A stretch of DNA of 64,000 bases, from contig NZ_CP121445.1 of NCBI RefSeq assembly GCF_029689925.1, positions 430,001 through 494,000 of the forward strand, read 5' to 3'. Made by a program: the position numbers and the translations under genes. The DNA is from Anaerocolumna sp. AGMB13025. GTDB taxonomy: Bacteria; Bacillota; Clostridia; Lachnospirales; Lachnospiraceae. Positions 43,481-52,782 of this stretch are shown in pieces (the first letter of the stretch is position 1; each line of letters starts with the position of its first letter). The notes under the pieces were generated by a model. The model saw only the letters and a program-made list of their open reading frames with translations. It did not search any database and was not told where the DNA came from.

Positions 43481-44538
43481 ATAAGAAAATCCTATACGGT
43501 ATGCTAGCTCTTTTGGTTAGCATAGTAATGGTTACCGGGTGCAGCAGGAAGGATCAGAATGAAAATAACAATATAAAAAAAGAAGATACCCCGCAGATTG
43601 GCATTAGTTTTGATTCCTTTGTTATTGAACGGTGGATAAGGGACCGGGATGCTTTTGTTATGACTGCTCAGGATTTAGGAGCGGAGGTTAACGTTCAGGT
43701 GGCCAATGGAGATGTGGATACCCAGATTTCCCAAATTAAATATTTTATTAAAAAGAAAATGGACGTAATCGTAATCGTTGCAACGGACTCAGCTGCCCTC
43801 ACCGATATTGTAAAGGAAGCGAAAGACGCAGGTATTAAAGTAATATCCTATGACCGTTTAATAAAAAATGCCAATGCAGATTTATATATATCCTTTGATA
43901 ACGAGCAGGTAGGAAGTGAGATGGCAAATTCCTTAATTACCTCCATACCAGAAGGTGGTGATATCTATATCATCAGCGGTCCTGCCAGTGACAACAATGT
44001 GGATATGATAAATAAAGGATTTTTGGACCTAATAAACAAAAGTAATTTAAATGTGGTATACAAAAATTCCTGTGATAATTGGAGTGCCGAATTAGCTGCA
44101 AAGTATGTAGCGGAAGCCTTAAAAGAATTTCCAAATGTAAAAGGCATCATGTGCGGAAACGATGATTTAGCCAGTGAAGTCTTCCTTACGCTATCGGAAA
44201 ACCGGCTGGCAGGAAAGGTATTTATAGTAGGGCAGGATGCAGATTTATCTGCCTGCCAGCGCATTGTGGAAGGAACCCAGACCATGACGGTTTTTAAGCA
44301 GGTAGAGGATTTAGCGAAAGCCGCCGCCTATTTGGCAGTAGCCTTAGGAAAAGGAGAGGATATAACGGATAAAACCCAGAATTTTACGTATTATGTAGAC
44401 AATACGATTAATGATGGTGCATACGATATTCCTTATTATAAGTTAGATACCATTCCGGTTACAGCCTCCAATATTGATAAGGTTATTATAGACAGTGGTT
44501 TTCATACGAGAGAGGATGTTTACTTGAATATGAAATAA
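43477..44538 (+). CDS. Second sugar-binding lipoprotein, XylF-like
   Basis: 353 residues with a lipobox VTGCS near residue 22 and a xylose-type binding fold that shares the ERWIRDRDAF and VISYDRLIKN phrases with the importer binding protein at 33986. It begins inside the regulator stop (ATGA overlap), so it is expressed with the two-component system. It may feed sugar to the same permease, or present it to the kinase. No second ATPase/permease follows. Confidence 0.9.
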   Translation: MNKKILYGMLALLVSIVMVTGCSRKDQNENNNIKKEDTPQIGISFDSFVIERWIRDRDAFVMTAQDLGAEVNVQVANGDVDTQISQIKYFIKKKMDVIVIVATDSAALTDIVKEAKDAGIKVISYDRLIKNANADLYISFDNEQVGSEMANSLITSIPEGGDIYIISGPASDNNVDMINKGFLDLINKSNLNVVYKNSCDNWSAELAAKYVAEALKEFPNVKGIMCGNDDLASEVFLTLSENRLAGKVFIVGQDADLSACQRIVEGTQTMTVFKQVEDLAKAAAYLAVALGKGEDITDKTQNFTYYVDNTINDGAYDIPYYKLDTIPVTASNIDKVIIDSGFHTREDVYLNMK

Positions 44539-44569
44539 GGAAATACGGTAGAGAGGAAGGGCTTATCAA

Positions 44570-45163
44570 ATGTTTCGAGGAAAAAAGATTCGAATAGAAC
44601 ATAAGGAGATAGAGGGATTAAGTCAGTATTTTATTGATTATAATAAAATAAAAGAACCGGTTCCATTTTTGATAGAAGTAATTCAGACGATTGCAGCAAA
44701 TCAGAGTCTTCTTATGGTGGCAGATACAGAATTTTCTTATGAAAAAGATGGGGCTGTCTTAGAGGAGCGGATTACTGAGTTAAAAGGGGTACTGGATCAA
44801 CAGGCGGTGGCCTACCGGGTAGTGGTAAATAAGAAAGACTCAGATAAAAAGATACTGGGGATTCGTCTGCAAAGCACGGAAAAGGTTAATGTATACCAGC
44901 TTGGCTTTGCAGTTTCTGCAAACCAGCTTGACAAGTTAACAGCGTTTTTAAAGGACAATCTGTTCCTTTATATTGGAGATGCAAACCGACAGGCAGAGGA
45001 AATGAACGATCAGTTTTACGAGGTCCATGGCCAACGGGAGGCATTAGGTGAGTTTTATGCCATTCAGCTTTACAATGATTCTTATTTTCGCCGTATCCGG
45101 ATAAACAGCCGGAGGGATATAAGCAATGTAATCAGGGAAATAGAAGTAAGATATAATGGATAA
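44570..45163 (+). CDS. Conserved-looking protein of unknown function
   Basis: 197 residues, soluble, no signal peptide, no membrane segment and no motif I recognise. It is rich in charged residues, with an alternating beta/helix pattern and a run of IRINSRRDISNVIREIEVRY at the C-terminus. It follows the sugar-binding gene by 31 bp and precedes tex by 92 bp. Its start ATG 44570 is preceded by GAGGAAGGG at somewhat long spacing. The position suggests the end of the sensor operon, but no function follows from that. Confidence 0.65.
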   Translation: MFRGKKIRIEHKEIEGLSQYFIDYNKIKEPVPFLIEVIQTIAANQSLLMVADTEFSYEKDGAVLEERITELKGVLDQQAVAYRVVVNKKDSDKKILGIRLQSTEKVNVYQLGFAVSANQLDKLTAFLKDNLFLYIGDANRQAEEMNDQFYEVHGQREALGEFYAIQLYNDSYFRRIRINSRRDISNVIREIEVRYNG

Positions 45164-45255
45164 GGATTAGAAGAGTCTTGATTTTACTGGAGTTGGATGA
45201 TATGATGTTAGTTAGTTTACAGGAAAGAATATGAAATGCAGCTAAAGGAGAAAAC

Positions 45256-47400
45256 ATGGATATCATTAAACAACTAAGGGACGAACTTGACATCAGAATA
45301 GAACAGGTGGAAGCGACCGTAAAATTAATTGATGAAGGTAATACGATACCGTTTATCGCCAGATACCGGAAGGAAGTAACCGGCTCCTTAAATGACGAGA
45401 TTTTAAGAAATCTTCACGAACGGCTATTATATCTTCGGAATCTGGAAGAGAAAAAAGCCAGTGTCTTATCCAGTATAGAGGAACAGGGAAAGTTAACAGA
45501 AGAATTAAGGCAGCAGATAACGGCAGCCACTACGTTAGTGGTAGTAGAAGACCTTTACCGCCCTTACCGTCCAAAGAGAAGAACCAGGGCAACCATTGCA
45601 AAGGAAAAGGGCTTAGAACCCTTAGCCAATATCATACTGTTACAGATGACAGGCAATCCACTGGAGCAGGAAGCCGCGAATTATCTGGATGCCGAAAAGG
45701 ATGTCAATACGGTGGAAGAGGCTATAGCAGGTGCTATGGATATCATAGCGGAAAGCATTTCCGATGAAGCAGATTACCGTATCCATATCCGTAAGGTTAC
45801 CTTCCAGGAAGGCAGCATTACCAGTACTGCCAAGGATGAGAATCTTGAGAGTGTTTACGAGATGTATTATAACTTCGAAGAAAAACTTACCAAGCTGGCA
45901 GGTCACAGGGTACTCGCCTTAAACAGGGGTGAGAATGAGAAGGTCCTAACCGTTAAGCTTACGGCACCAGAAGAGAAAATCTTACGGTACCTGGAAACCA
46001 AGATTATAACCAGAGATAATAAAGAAACAACAAAGGTCTTAAAAACGGTAATAGAAGATAGCTATAAACGTCTGATAGCCCCTGCTATCGAGCGGGAGTT
46101 AAGAAGTGATCTGACAGAAAAGGCAGAAGACAGTGCAATTAAGGTCTTTGGCAAGAACTTAGAACAGCTGCTTATGCAGCCTCCAATCGTAGGACAGGTA
46201 GTCTTAGGCTGGGATCCGGCTTTTCGTACAGGCTGTAAATTAGCAGTAGTTGACGGAACCGGAAAAGTTCTGGATACGGTAGTTATTTATCCTACCGCAC
46301 CTCAGAATAAGGTGGAGGAAGCAAAAAAGACAGTCACCGCCCTCATTAAAAAGTACGGCATTACCTTAATTTCTGTAGGAAACGGTACAGCCTCCAGGGA
46401 ATCGGAAATGATAATTGTAGATATGTTAAAAGAACTTCATGGTAATGTACAATATATTATCGTAAATGAAGCAGGGGCTTCCGTATATTCTGCCAGTAAG
46501 TTAGCCACAGAGGAATTCCCAAACTTTGATGTAGGACAAAGAAGTGCAGCCTCCATTGCCAGAAGACTTCAGGATCCGTTGGCGGAACTGGTTAAAATTG
46601 ATCCTAAATCCATAGGTGTAGGTCAGTACCAGCATGATATGAATCAGAAGAAATTATCAGAGGCTTTAACCGGAGTAGTGGAAGACTGTGTGAATAAAGT
46701 GGGGGTGGATTTAAATACGGCTTCTGCCTCTTTACTGGAATACATTTCAGGCATTACAAAGGTGATCGCGAAAAATATAGTAACGTATCGAGAAGAAAAC
46801 GGAAAATTTACCGACCGTAAACAGCTCCTTAAGGTAGCCAAATTAGGACCCAAGGCCTTTGAACAGTGTGCTGGTTTTATGAGAATTTTAGATGGAAAAA
46901 ATCCACTGGATGGAACCAGTGTGCATCCGGAATCCTATGAAGCAGCCTTAAGTCTCCTTAAAAAGCTGTCTTATACCACAGAGGATATCAAAGCCGGCAG
47001 CTTGACAGAACTCGGAAAGCAGGTAAAAGACCGGGCAGCCCTTTCAAAGGAACTGGGAATCGGTGAGATTACTTTGACAGACATTATCAAGGAACTGGAA
47101 AAACCGGGCAGGGACCCTCGTGATGAGATGCCAAAACCGATTTTACGTACCGATGTATTAGAGATGAAGGACTTAACGGAAGGTATGATCTTAAAGGGAA
47201 CAGTCCGCAACGTAATTGACTTTGGTGCGTTTGTTGATATCGGTGTTCATCAGGATGGTCTGGTTCACATATCGCAGCTTACCAATAAGAAATTTATCAA
47301 GCATCCCCTTGAAGTTGTCAGTGTTGGTGATATTGTTGAAGTTAAGGTTATGAGTGTGGATGTCTCTAAAAAACGGATACAGCTGACTATGATTATTTAA
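45256..47400 (+). CDS. tex: Tex-family RNA-binding protein
   Basis: 714 residues with the standard Tex order: an N-terminal helical Tex domain (IPFIARYRKEVTGSLND), a YqgF/RuvC-like domain (GWDPAFRTGCKLAVVDGTG), a helix-hairpin-helix section (NTASASLLEYISGITKVIAKNIV) and a C-terminal S1 RNA-binding domain (GMILKGTVRNVIDFGAFVDIGVHQDGLVHISQLT). Tex proteins act in transcription and RNA quality control in many bacteria. The length matches the family. AAAGGAG precedes the ATG. A terminator follows at 47526, making it the end of its unit. Confidence 0.96.
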   Translation: MDIIKQLRDELDIRIEQVEATVKLIDEGNTIPFIARYRKEVTGSLNDEILRNLHERLLYLRNLEEKKASVLSSIEEQGKLTEELRQQITAATTLVVVEDLYRPYRPKRRTRATIAKEKGLEPLANIILLQMTGNPLEQEAANYLDAEKDVNTVEEAIAGAMDIIAESISDEADYRIHIRKVTFQEGSITSTAKDENLESVYEMYYNFEEKLTKLAGHRVLALNRGENEKVLTVKLTAPEEKILRYLETKIITRDNKETTKVLKTVIEDSYKRLIAPAIERELRSDLTEKAEDSAIKVFGKNLEQLLMQPPIVGQVVLGWDPAFRTGCKLAVVDGTGKVLDTVVIYPTAPQNKVEEAKKTVTALIKKYGITLISVGNGTASRESEMIIVDMLKELHGNVQYIIVNEAGASVYSASKLATEEFPNFDVGQRSAASIARRLQDPLAELVKIDPKSIGVGQYQHDMNQKKLSEALTGVVEDCVNKVGVDLNTASASLLEYISGITKVIAKNIVTYREENGKFTDRKQLLKVAKLGPKAFEQCAGFMRILDGKNPLDGTSVHPESYEAALSLLKKLSYTTEDIKAGSLTELGKQVKDRAALSKELGIGEITLTDIIKELEKPGRDPRDEMPKPILRTDVLEMKDLTEGMILKGTVRNVIDFGAFVDIGVHQDGLVHISQLTNKKFIKHPLEVVSVGDIVEVKVMSVDVSKKRIQLTMII

Positions 47401-47525
47401 ACCGGAGAGATTCTCTCATAGGTCGAAGTAAGTCTAAGTCTGCACTGGATTTAATCATTACTCTTTACCAGAGCATAATCCTCTGCGATATTATATAAAT
47501 ATTAATACAAATAAATAAATATAAT

Positions 47526-47565
47526 AAAATCCCCATGGATCAGAAATTGATTCATGGGGATTTTT
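47526..47565 (+). terminator. Intrinsic terminator after tex
   Basis: AAATCCCCATG and CATGGGGATTT, extended by ATCA/TGAT, form a strong stem with terminal T. Confidence 0.85.
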
Positions 47566-47689
47566 GTCTGTCAAAAACGAATTGGACAGAATAATAGATG
47601 AGGAGATACTATGCTGTAAAATCATAAATTGTCCTGATTAATTAAGCGTTTTTATGCGATGAAAAGATGGGAATTTTACAAATTTTATC

Positions 47690-47718
47690 TTGTTAATTAG
47701 TATTAAGTGCTTTATAAT
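47690..47718 (+). promoter_or_regulatory. Candidate promoter of the exopolysaccharide locus
   Basis: TTGTTA (47690-47695), 17 bp, TATAAT (47713-47718). It is followed about 64 nt later by a stem-loop with a T-rich tail at 47782-47836, so the locus may be under leader control. Confidence 0.65.
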
Positions 47719-47781
47719 CTTAGATACTTGGTAAATATTTACTGTAAATAAATGTTGTTAAGTGAATAAAAATAAATCTGT

Positions 47782-47836
47782 AACCCAATGCTTATTATTC
47801 AAAGAAGAATAAATTGAAAGCTGGGTTGAATTTTTA
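47782..47836 (+). terminator. Leader stem-loop before the exopolysaccharide genes
   Basis: AACCCA..GCTT pairs with AAGCTGGGTT, closing over an inner TTATTATTC/AGAATAA stem, followed by GAATTTTTATCC. It lies between promoter and first gene, so if it terminates it acts as an attenuator. Confidence 0.5.
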
Positions 47837-47913
47837 TCCTTTGATTCAGCAGTACCATAAACCAAGAACCTTTGAGCTATATAAAGATACTTTTGACATA
47901 AGGGGGTAATTTC

Positions 47914-48591
47914 ATGAGTAAACGTATTATGCTTCCGTTTATTACCATGCTCGCACTTGTTTTAATCCTATGTACTGAGGCGGCAGCAGGAAGCTTAAAT
48001 ACGAAAGAGGAAGGCAGTATACCGGTAGTGTCCGGTAATCTTAGCTTAAGTAAGGATAGGGAATTAAATGAAGCGGAAAAAGTTATCTTAAATCTTCTCA
48101 ATATCAATGGAAATACCCAAAATGAGACGGGGCTTGCCGGTGACTATAATATCTATACTAAAAGTCTTTATGATCATTTAGAAAAACAGGGTGTTGCCCT
48201 TACAACCTCGAAAGCTTATGAAGCTTTAAATAAAATAATGGAGTTAAAAGCCATTATTAACATAGAGCAGGAAAGTGATTTTAACAAAATGTCAGTAGAC
48301 GGCAGAGAACTGGCCATTAACTTATCTAAGGAAATCTACAATATCTGCGGACTTAGCCTGACCTGTGATATCGGGGGAAACATAACACGTATAACCGATA
48401 AAGCTGGAAATTACTTATACCTGAATACAACGACTGTAGAAACTGCACAAATACATTTTAAGGCACTGTTTATTACGCTGGCAGTAATAATGATATTACT
48501 TGTTCTATGTATTATCATAGCAAGGAAAAATCAATTATTTATAAAGGACGTGAGATACGATGGATTTAAAGAAGAAGGATTTGTTCAATAA
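47914..48591 (+). CDS. Exported protein with C-terminal membrane anchor, unknown function
   Basis: 225 residues. An N-terminal hydrophobic signal (LPFITMLALVLILCTEAAAG) is followed by an extracytoplasmic domain of about 150 residues and a C-terminal membrane helix (ALFITLAVIMILLVLCIIIA) with a basic tail. No family is recognised. It is the first gene of the exopolysaccharide locus and overlaps the priming transferase gene by 32 bp, so it is probably part of the assembly or secretion machinery, or a regulator of it. AGGGGG precedes the ATG. Confidence 0.72.
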   Translation: MSKRIMLPFITMLALVLILCTEAAAGSLNTKEEGSIPVVSGNLSLSKDRELNEAEKVILNLLNINGNTQNETGLAGDYNIYTKSLYDHLEKQGVALTTSKAYEALNKIMELKAIINIEQESDFNKMSVDGRELAINLSKEIYNICGLSLTCDIGGNITRITDKAGNYLYLNTTTVETAQIHFKALFITLAVIMILLVLCIIIARKNQLFIKDVRYDGFKEEGFVQ

Positions 48592-49978
48592 ATACATATT
48601 GCTGGTGGATTTATGCTGCATCATAGCATCCTTTCTGTTAGCGACCTGGATCCGCTACGGGAAAATTACAAAAGACTGGTCAGAGAACATATACACCTGG
48701 TCCTCCTTGTTTGTGCTCATGTTATATATTACCATATTTAATCTGTATGATACTTACAGTAACCTGTTCAAACGGGGTTTTTTAGAAGAGTTCACCATTA
48801 TAATAAAAATAAATTGCATCCTGGCAGTCACTTCCACTGCGGTCATGTTTATCTTTCAGGAGGGGGCTTCCTATTCCAGGTTGTTCTTTCTGTGCTTTTT
48901 CCTGCTTAATATACTGATTACCTATGTCTGCAGGCTGTATTATAAAGTATTGTTTTTAGCAGTTTATAAAAAAAGTAAATCCAATAATAAAATTATGATT
49001 GTAACCACTTCCGATCAGGCCAAAGAAGTAGTACGCCGCTTTCAAAGTGAAAACGAGTGGGAATACCAGGTTACGTATCTTACCATACTGGATAAATATA
49101 TGGTAGGCCGAAAAATCGAAGGAATCGAGGTAAAAGCAGATTTTATCGATATGTATGAAATTGCCAAACAACAGGTGTTAGACGGAATATTCATTCATAT
49201 ACCCAGTGACTATGTACCTCAGCTGAATTTAGAGGAAACCATTCTGGAATTTGAAAATATGGGAATAACGGTTAACCTAAGTATCAACACCTTTGGCCTT
49301 AAACTCCGTGAAAAGATTGTGCAGGAAATGAGCGGCTATCACGTTTTAACCTTCAGCTCCAAATTATTTAATGCGACCCAGCTTCATTTAAAAAGGCTGG
49401 TAGATATTACAGGCGGTCTGGTGGGGTGTTTTCTTACGGTAATAATCGGTTTATTTGTAGCACCGGCCATATTAATAGAATCCCCCGGTCCGGTGTTCTT
49501 TTCACAGATACGGGTTGGAAAGAATGGAAGACGTTTCCGTATCTATAAATTCCGTTCCATGTATCTGGATGCGGAGGAGAGAAAGTTAGAACTCATGACC
49601 CAAAATGAAATGGATGGGTTCATGTTTAAACTAAAAGATGATCCCAGAATAACCAAAGTGGGTAAATTTATCAGAAAAACCAGTCTGGACGAATTTCCTC
49701 AGTTTTTTAACATCCTAAAAGGAGACATGAGTCTGGTTGGCACCAGACCACCTACGGAGGACGAATTTCTAAAATATGAAGGCAGGCATAAAAGAAGACT
49801 AGCTCTAAAATCCGGTCTTACCGGGCTTTGGCAGGTTAGCGGAAGAAGTGATATCAAGAACTTCGAAGAGGTTGTTAAGATGGATCTGGATTATATTGAT
49901 AACTGGTCCCTTATGATGGATATAAAAATCCTGCTCAAAACCATATGGGTCGTAATAATAAACCGAGGATCAAGGTAG
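48560..49978 (+). CDS. Polyprenyl-phosphate glycosyl-1-phosphate transferase (priming enzyme)
   Basis: 472 residues. Four N-terminal membrane helices and a CoA-binding-like middle domain precede a fifth membrane segment (GGLVGCFLTVIIGLFVAPAIL) and the catalytic bacterial sugar transferase domain (PGPVFFSQIRVGKNGRRF, KFRSM, FIRKTSLDEFPQFFNILKGDMSLVGTRPP, GLTGLWQVSGRS). It starts polysaccharide synthesis by moving a sugar-1-phosphate onto undecaprenyl phosphate. AAAGGACG precedes ATG 48560. The sugar (Glc, Gal or an amino sugar) cannot be assigned. Confidence 0.94.
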   Translation: MDLKKKDLFNKYILLVDLCCIIASFLLATWIRYGKITKDWSENIYTWSSLFVLMLYITIFNLYDTYSNLFKRGFLEEFTIIIKINCILAVTSTAVMFIFQEGASYSRLFFLCFFLLNILITYVCRLYYKVLFLAVYKKSKSNNKIMIVTTSDQAKEVVRRFQSENEWEYQVTYLTILDKYMVGRKIEGIEVKADFIDMYEIAKQQVLDGIFIHIPSDYVPQLNLEETILEFENMGITVNLSINTFGLKLREKIVQEMSGYHVLTFSSKLFNATQLHLKRLVDITGGLVGCFLTVIIGLFVAPAILIESPGPVFFSQIRVGKNGRRFRIYKFRSMYLDAEERKLELMTQNEMDGFMFKLKDDPRITKVGKFIRKTSLDEFPQFFNILKGDMSLVGTRPPTEDEFLKYEGRHKRRLALKSGLTGLWQVSGRSDIKNFEEVVKMDLDYIDNWSLMMDIKILLKTIWVVIINRGSR

Positions 49979-49995
49979 AATTGGGGGAAGGATAA

Positions 49996-50721
49996 GTGAA
50001 TCAGTGGATTGATATTCATTGCCATATACTGCCTGCCGTAGATAATGGCTCCGTAAATATGAAACAGACGAAAAACATGCTGAAAATAGCACATGAAGAA
50101 GGCATCCATTCAATTATAGCCACGCCCCATTACGGAGTGGGGTGCAGGAACCCGGATCAGGAAGAACTAAAAAGGAAACTGGAATTGGTTCGGGAGGAAG
50201 CGAAGCAAATTGATGAGTCCTTTTGTATCGAACTTGGAAATGAACTGTATTTCAGTGATGATATCATTGAGCATCTGAGAAAGAAAAAAGCCCTGACCTT
50301 AGCCGGTACCAGGTACATATTAGTGGAATTCGCCTCAGATGAAGCGTATAACACAATAAAAACAGGTCTCCACCGGCTGCTGATATACGGGTATTTACCG
50401 GTTTTAGCTCATGTGGAGAATTATGAATGCCTGTATCAGAATTATGAAGGCATTTATGATATGATCCGTCTCGGCGTTTATATGCAGATGAACATATCCA
50501 GTATTACCGGCGGATATGCCAATCGAAGGGCGGGACACTGCAGAAAGTTAATCGAATATGAGCTGGTCCATATCCTGGGTACAGACGCCCATTCTGACTA
50601 TGTCAGGGCTCCCAGAATTATGGAAGGGATAGAAGTAATACGGAAAAAGTACGGTGCTGATCTGATTCAAAAGCTATTAACGGAAAATACCAACAAGCTA
50701 TTGCAGAATCAGTACATATAA
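49996..50721 (+). CDS. CpsB/CapC-type tyrosine-protein phosphatase, PHP fold (copy 1)
   Basis: 241 residues with the manganese-binding PHP motifs WIDIHCHILPAVDNGS, IIATPHY, ELGNELY and LGTDAHSDYVRAP. CpsB dephosphorylates the CpsD tyrosine kinase and thereby tunes capsule length and export. It is read from GTG 49996, preceded by GGGGGAAGG. The kinase gene follows after 26 bp. A second copy lies at 52783. Confidence 0.93.
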   Translation: MNQWIDIHCHILPAVDNGSVNMKQTKNMLKIAHEEGIHSIIATPHYGVGCRNPDQEELKRKLELVREEAKQIDESFCIELGNELYFSDDIIEHLRKKKALTLAGTRYILVEFASDEAYNTIKTGLHRLLIYGYLPVLAHVENYECLYQNYEGIYDMIRLGVYMQMNISSITGGYANRRAGHCRKLIEYELVHILGTDAHSDYVRAPRIMEGIEVIRKKYGADLIQKLLTENTNKLLQNQYI

Positions 50722-50747
50722 AAAATAAAACACAGGGGGTCCCCATT

Positions 50748-51437
50748 ATGCAAACAGTTAATCTGGAAAAGATAGAAAGTTATAACTTTAGAAGTACGGA
50801 AGCCTACAATGCTATAAGAACCAACATTCAGTTTTGCGGAAAAGATATTAAAATAATCTGTATTACCAGTTCAATTCCAGGGGAAGGAAAAACCGTAGTA
50901 TCCTTCAGTCTTGCAACCAGTATGGCAGAGAGCGGCAAAAAGGTATTATTTATCGATGCCGACTTAAGAAAATCAATTCTCATATCCAGATTAAAAGCAG
51001 ATTCTGCAGTTCTTGGACTTACTCATTACCTTTCCGGATTAAATGGATTGGAAGATGTTCTCTGCCAAACCAATATTGAAAATCTGGACCTCATATTTAC
51101 CGGTCCCATACCTCCAAACCCCTCCGATTTGCTGGATAGTGAAATGTTCCGGGAGATGGTTGCATCTCTTAAGGCTTCCTATGATTATATCATTATTGAT
51201 ACACCGCCTCTTGGTGCGGTAATAGACAGTGCCAATGTAGCCAAATGCTGCGACGGGGTAGTCGTAGTGATTCAGGCTAACGCCATCAGTTATAAATTTG
51301 CCCAGAGAATCATTAAGCAATTGGAAAAGGGCAGCTGCAAAATACTTGGTGCAATCTTAAATAAAGTAGAATTGAAAAATAACAAGTATTATGGAAAGTA
51401 TTACGGCAATTATTATAAGACTTACACGGACAAGTAA
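50748..51437 (+). CDS. CpsD/CapB-type bacterial tyrosine kinase
   Basis: 229 residues. Walker A lies in SSIPGEGKTVVSFSLA, Walker A' in VLFIDADLRKS, and the Walker B-like segment is YDYIIIDTPPLG. A C-terminal tyrosine cluster (KYYGKYYGNYYKTY) provides autophosphorylation sites. It needs a membrane activator of the Wzz/CpsC type. The only candidate in the window is the truncated gene at 63311, which is unusually far away. AGGGGG precedes the ATG. Confidence 0.94.
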   Translation: MQTVNLEKIESYNFRSTEAYNAIRTNIQFCGKDIKIICITSSIPGEGKTVVSFSLATSMAESGKKVLFIDADLRKSILISRLKADSAVLGLTHYLSGLNGLEDVLCQTNIENLDLIFTGPIPPNPSDLLDSEMFREMVASLKASYDYIIIDTPPLGAVIDSANVAKCCDGVVVVIQANAISYKFAQRIIKQLEKGSCKILGAILNKVELKNNKYYGKYYGNYYKTYTDK

Positions 51438-51518
51438 CAGCTATTATTCGCTTTAGTGCAGTAAGCAGTTGTTTTATTAAGGGCAGGGGGACTTGTAGGT
51501 GAAAGGAAAGAATGAAAA

Positions 51519-51572
51519 CATAAAGCAGCTTCGCAGGCAGGCTTGCGATATGCAATGGGAGTAAATATGCAA
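51519..51572 (+). repeat. 54-bp motif also found before the importer 1 permease (copy B)
   Basis: Matches 21782-21835 without gaps. In the frame of the downstream ATG it reads HKAASQAGLRYAMGVNMQ against YKAVPQMALRQATGINMQ, but in this copy a TGA stop lies just upstream, so most of it cannot be translated from an upstream start. Confidence 0.35.
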
Positions 51573-52661
51573 AGAGAAAGAACAAAAAAATCTAAAATAA
51601 TCAAAATAGCGGTTTTGATAGCAGCAGGCATACTTCTGATACTTGCACTTATGGCATATTTATTTATACAAAGTTATATCCATAAACTAAATCTTGTAAT
51701 AGCTACAGACAAACAGGACCCTGCGCCGGAACAGATAACCAAAACAGAAACCCTGCCTGAAGACACAGAGCCCGGAGGGACAGAGGCCACGGAGGCTCAG
51801 GTCAAAACCCTGGAAGATAAAATCAGGGAGAACATGGAAAAGAACAGTACCCCGATCCTGCAGGATAAAGATGTCTTTACTATCCTATTAATCGGAAGTG
51901 ACAGCAGAACCGTGGGAGAGGACGGTCGTTCCGATGCCATGATCCTTGTCTCCATTAATAAAAAGACAAAAGCCCTGATTGCCACCTCTATCTTGCGGGA
52001 CATTTACCTGTCAATCCCAGGTGTGGGTAATAACCGGGTCAATGCAGCCTATGCTTATGGCGGTGCAGACCTGTTAATGGATACCATTGAACAGAATTTA
52101 AAAATTCATGTCGATCGGTATGCCTCCATAGATTTTTATTCCTTCATGGAGGTAATCGATGCCCTTGATGGGATTACACTTACGGTGACCCAAGAGGAAA
52201 TCCCGATTATTAATCGGTATATAACAAGCTTAAATAAAATTACGGGACAAAAAGAAGAGGACGGTCTGTTAAAGGAAGCTGGTACCTTAACCCTTAACGG
52301 TAAACAAGCTCTAAGTTATGCCCGCAACCGCTACATCGGCATGGATTTTGAGCGGACCGCAAGGCAGAGAAAGGTGCTGGAAAAGGTATTTGACAAAGTA
52401 AAAAAATCAAATCTAATTGAACTAAACCGTTTACTTAATATTATTTTACCCCAGGTTACCACCAATCTGACTCAGGGGGAAATATTCTCACTATTACTAA
52501 AACTGCCGGATTATAAAAACTATGATATAGCCCAGTGGAGTATTCCGGTGAAGGGTTCCTATTCCTTTTTAAGAATCCGTGGAATGGACGTTATTGATAT
52601 GGACTTTGATAAAAATATAAGTGAAATTGAAAAACGGATTTTTGGTGAGGGAGAAGAGTGA
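51567..52661 (+). CDS. LytR-CpsA-Psr (LCP) family phosphotransferase
   Basis: 364 residues. A cytosolic basic N-terminus, one membrane helix (IAVLIAAGILLILALMAYLFI) and a linker precede the LCP domain (FTILLIGSDSRTVGEDGRSDAMILVSIN, ILRDIYLSIPG, RVNAAYAYGG, ARNRYIGMDFERTARQRKVL), which carries the pyrophosphate-binding arginines. LCP enzymes attach polysaccharides to the cell wall or act in the final transfer. ATG 51567 has GGGAG 5 bp upstream; the longer TTG reading does not. Confidence 0.93.
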   Translation: MQRERTKKSKIIKIAVLIAAGILLILALMAYLFIQSYIHKLNLVIATDKQDPAPEQITKTETLPEDTEPGGTEATEAQVKTLEDKIRENMEKNSTPILQDKDVFTILLIGSDSRTVGEDGRSDAMILVSINKKTKALIATSILRDIYLSIPGVGNNRVNAAYAYGGADLLMDTIEQNLKIHVDRYASIDFYSFMEVIDALDGITLTVTQEEIPIINRYITSLNKITGQKEEDGLLKEAGTLTLNGKQALSYARNRYIGMDFERTARQRKVLEKVFDKVKKSNLIELNRLLNIILPQVTTNLTQGEIFSLLLKLPDYKNYDIAQWSIPVKGSYSFLRIRGMDVIDMDFDKNISEIEKRIFGEGEE

Positions 52662-52782
52662 AGAAAAGATCTTACCGAAGTGTTTGAGATGCTACAAAAA
52701 AGGCATCATAATGGGAAGGCTGAAAAAAGGAGTATGGCTGAAAAAAAGTAAGGCTGATAGAAAGTAATAGTAAGGAGTGAAA

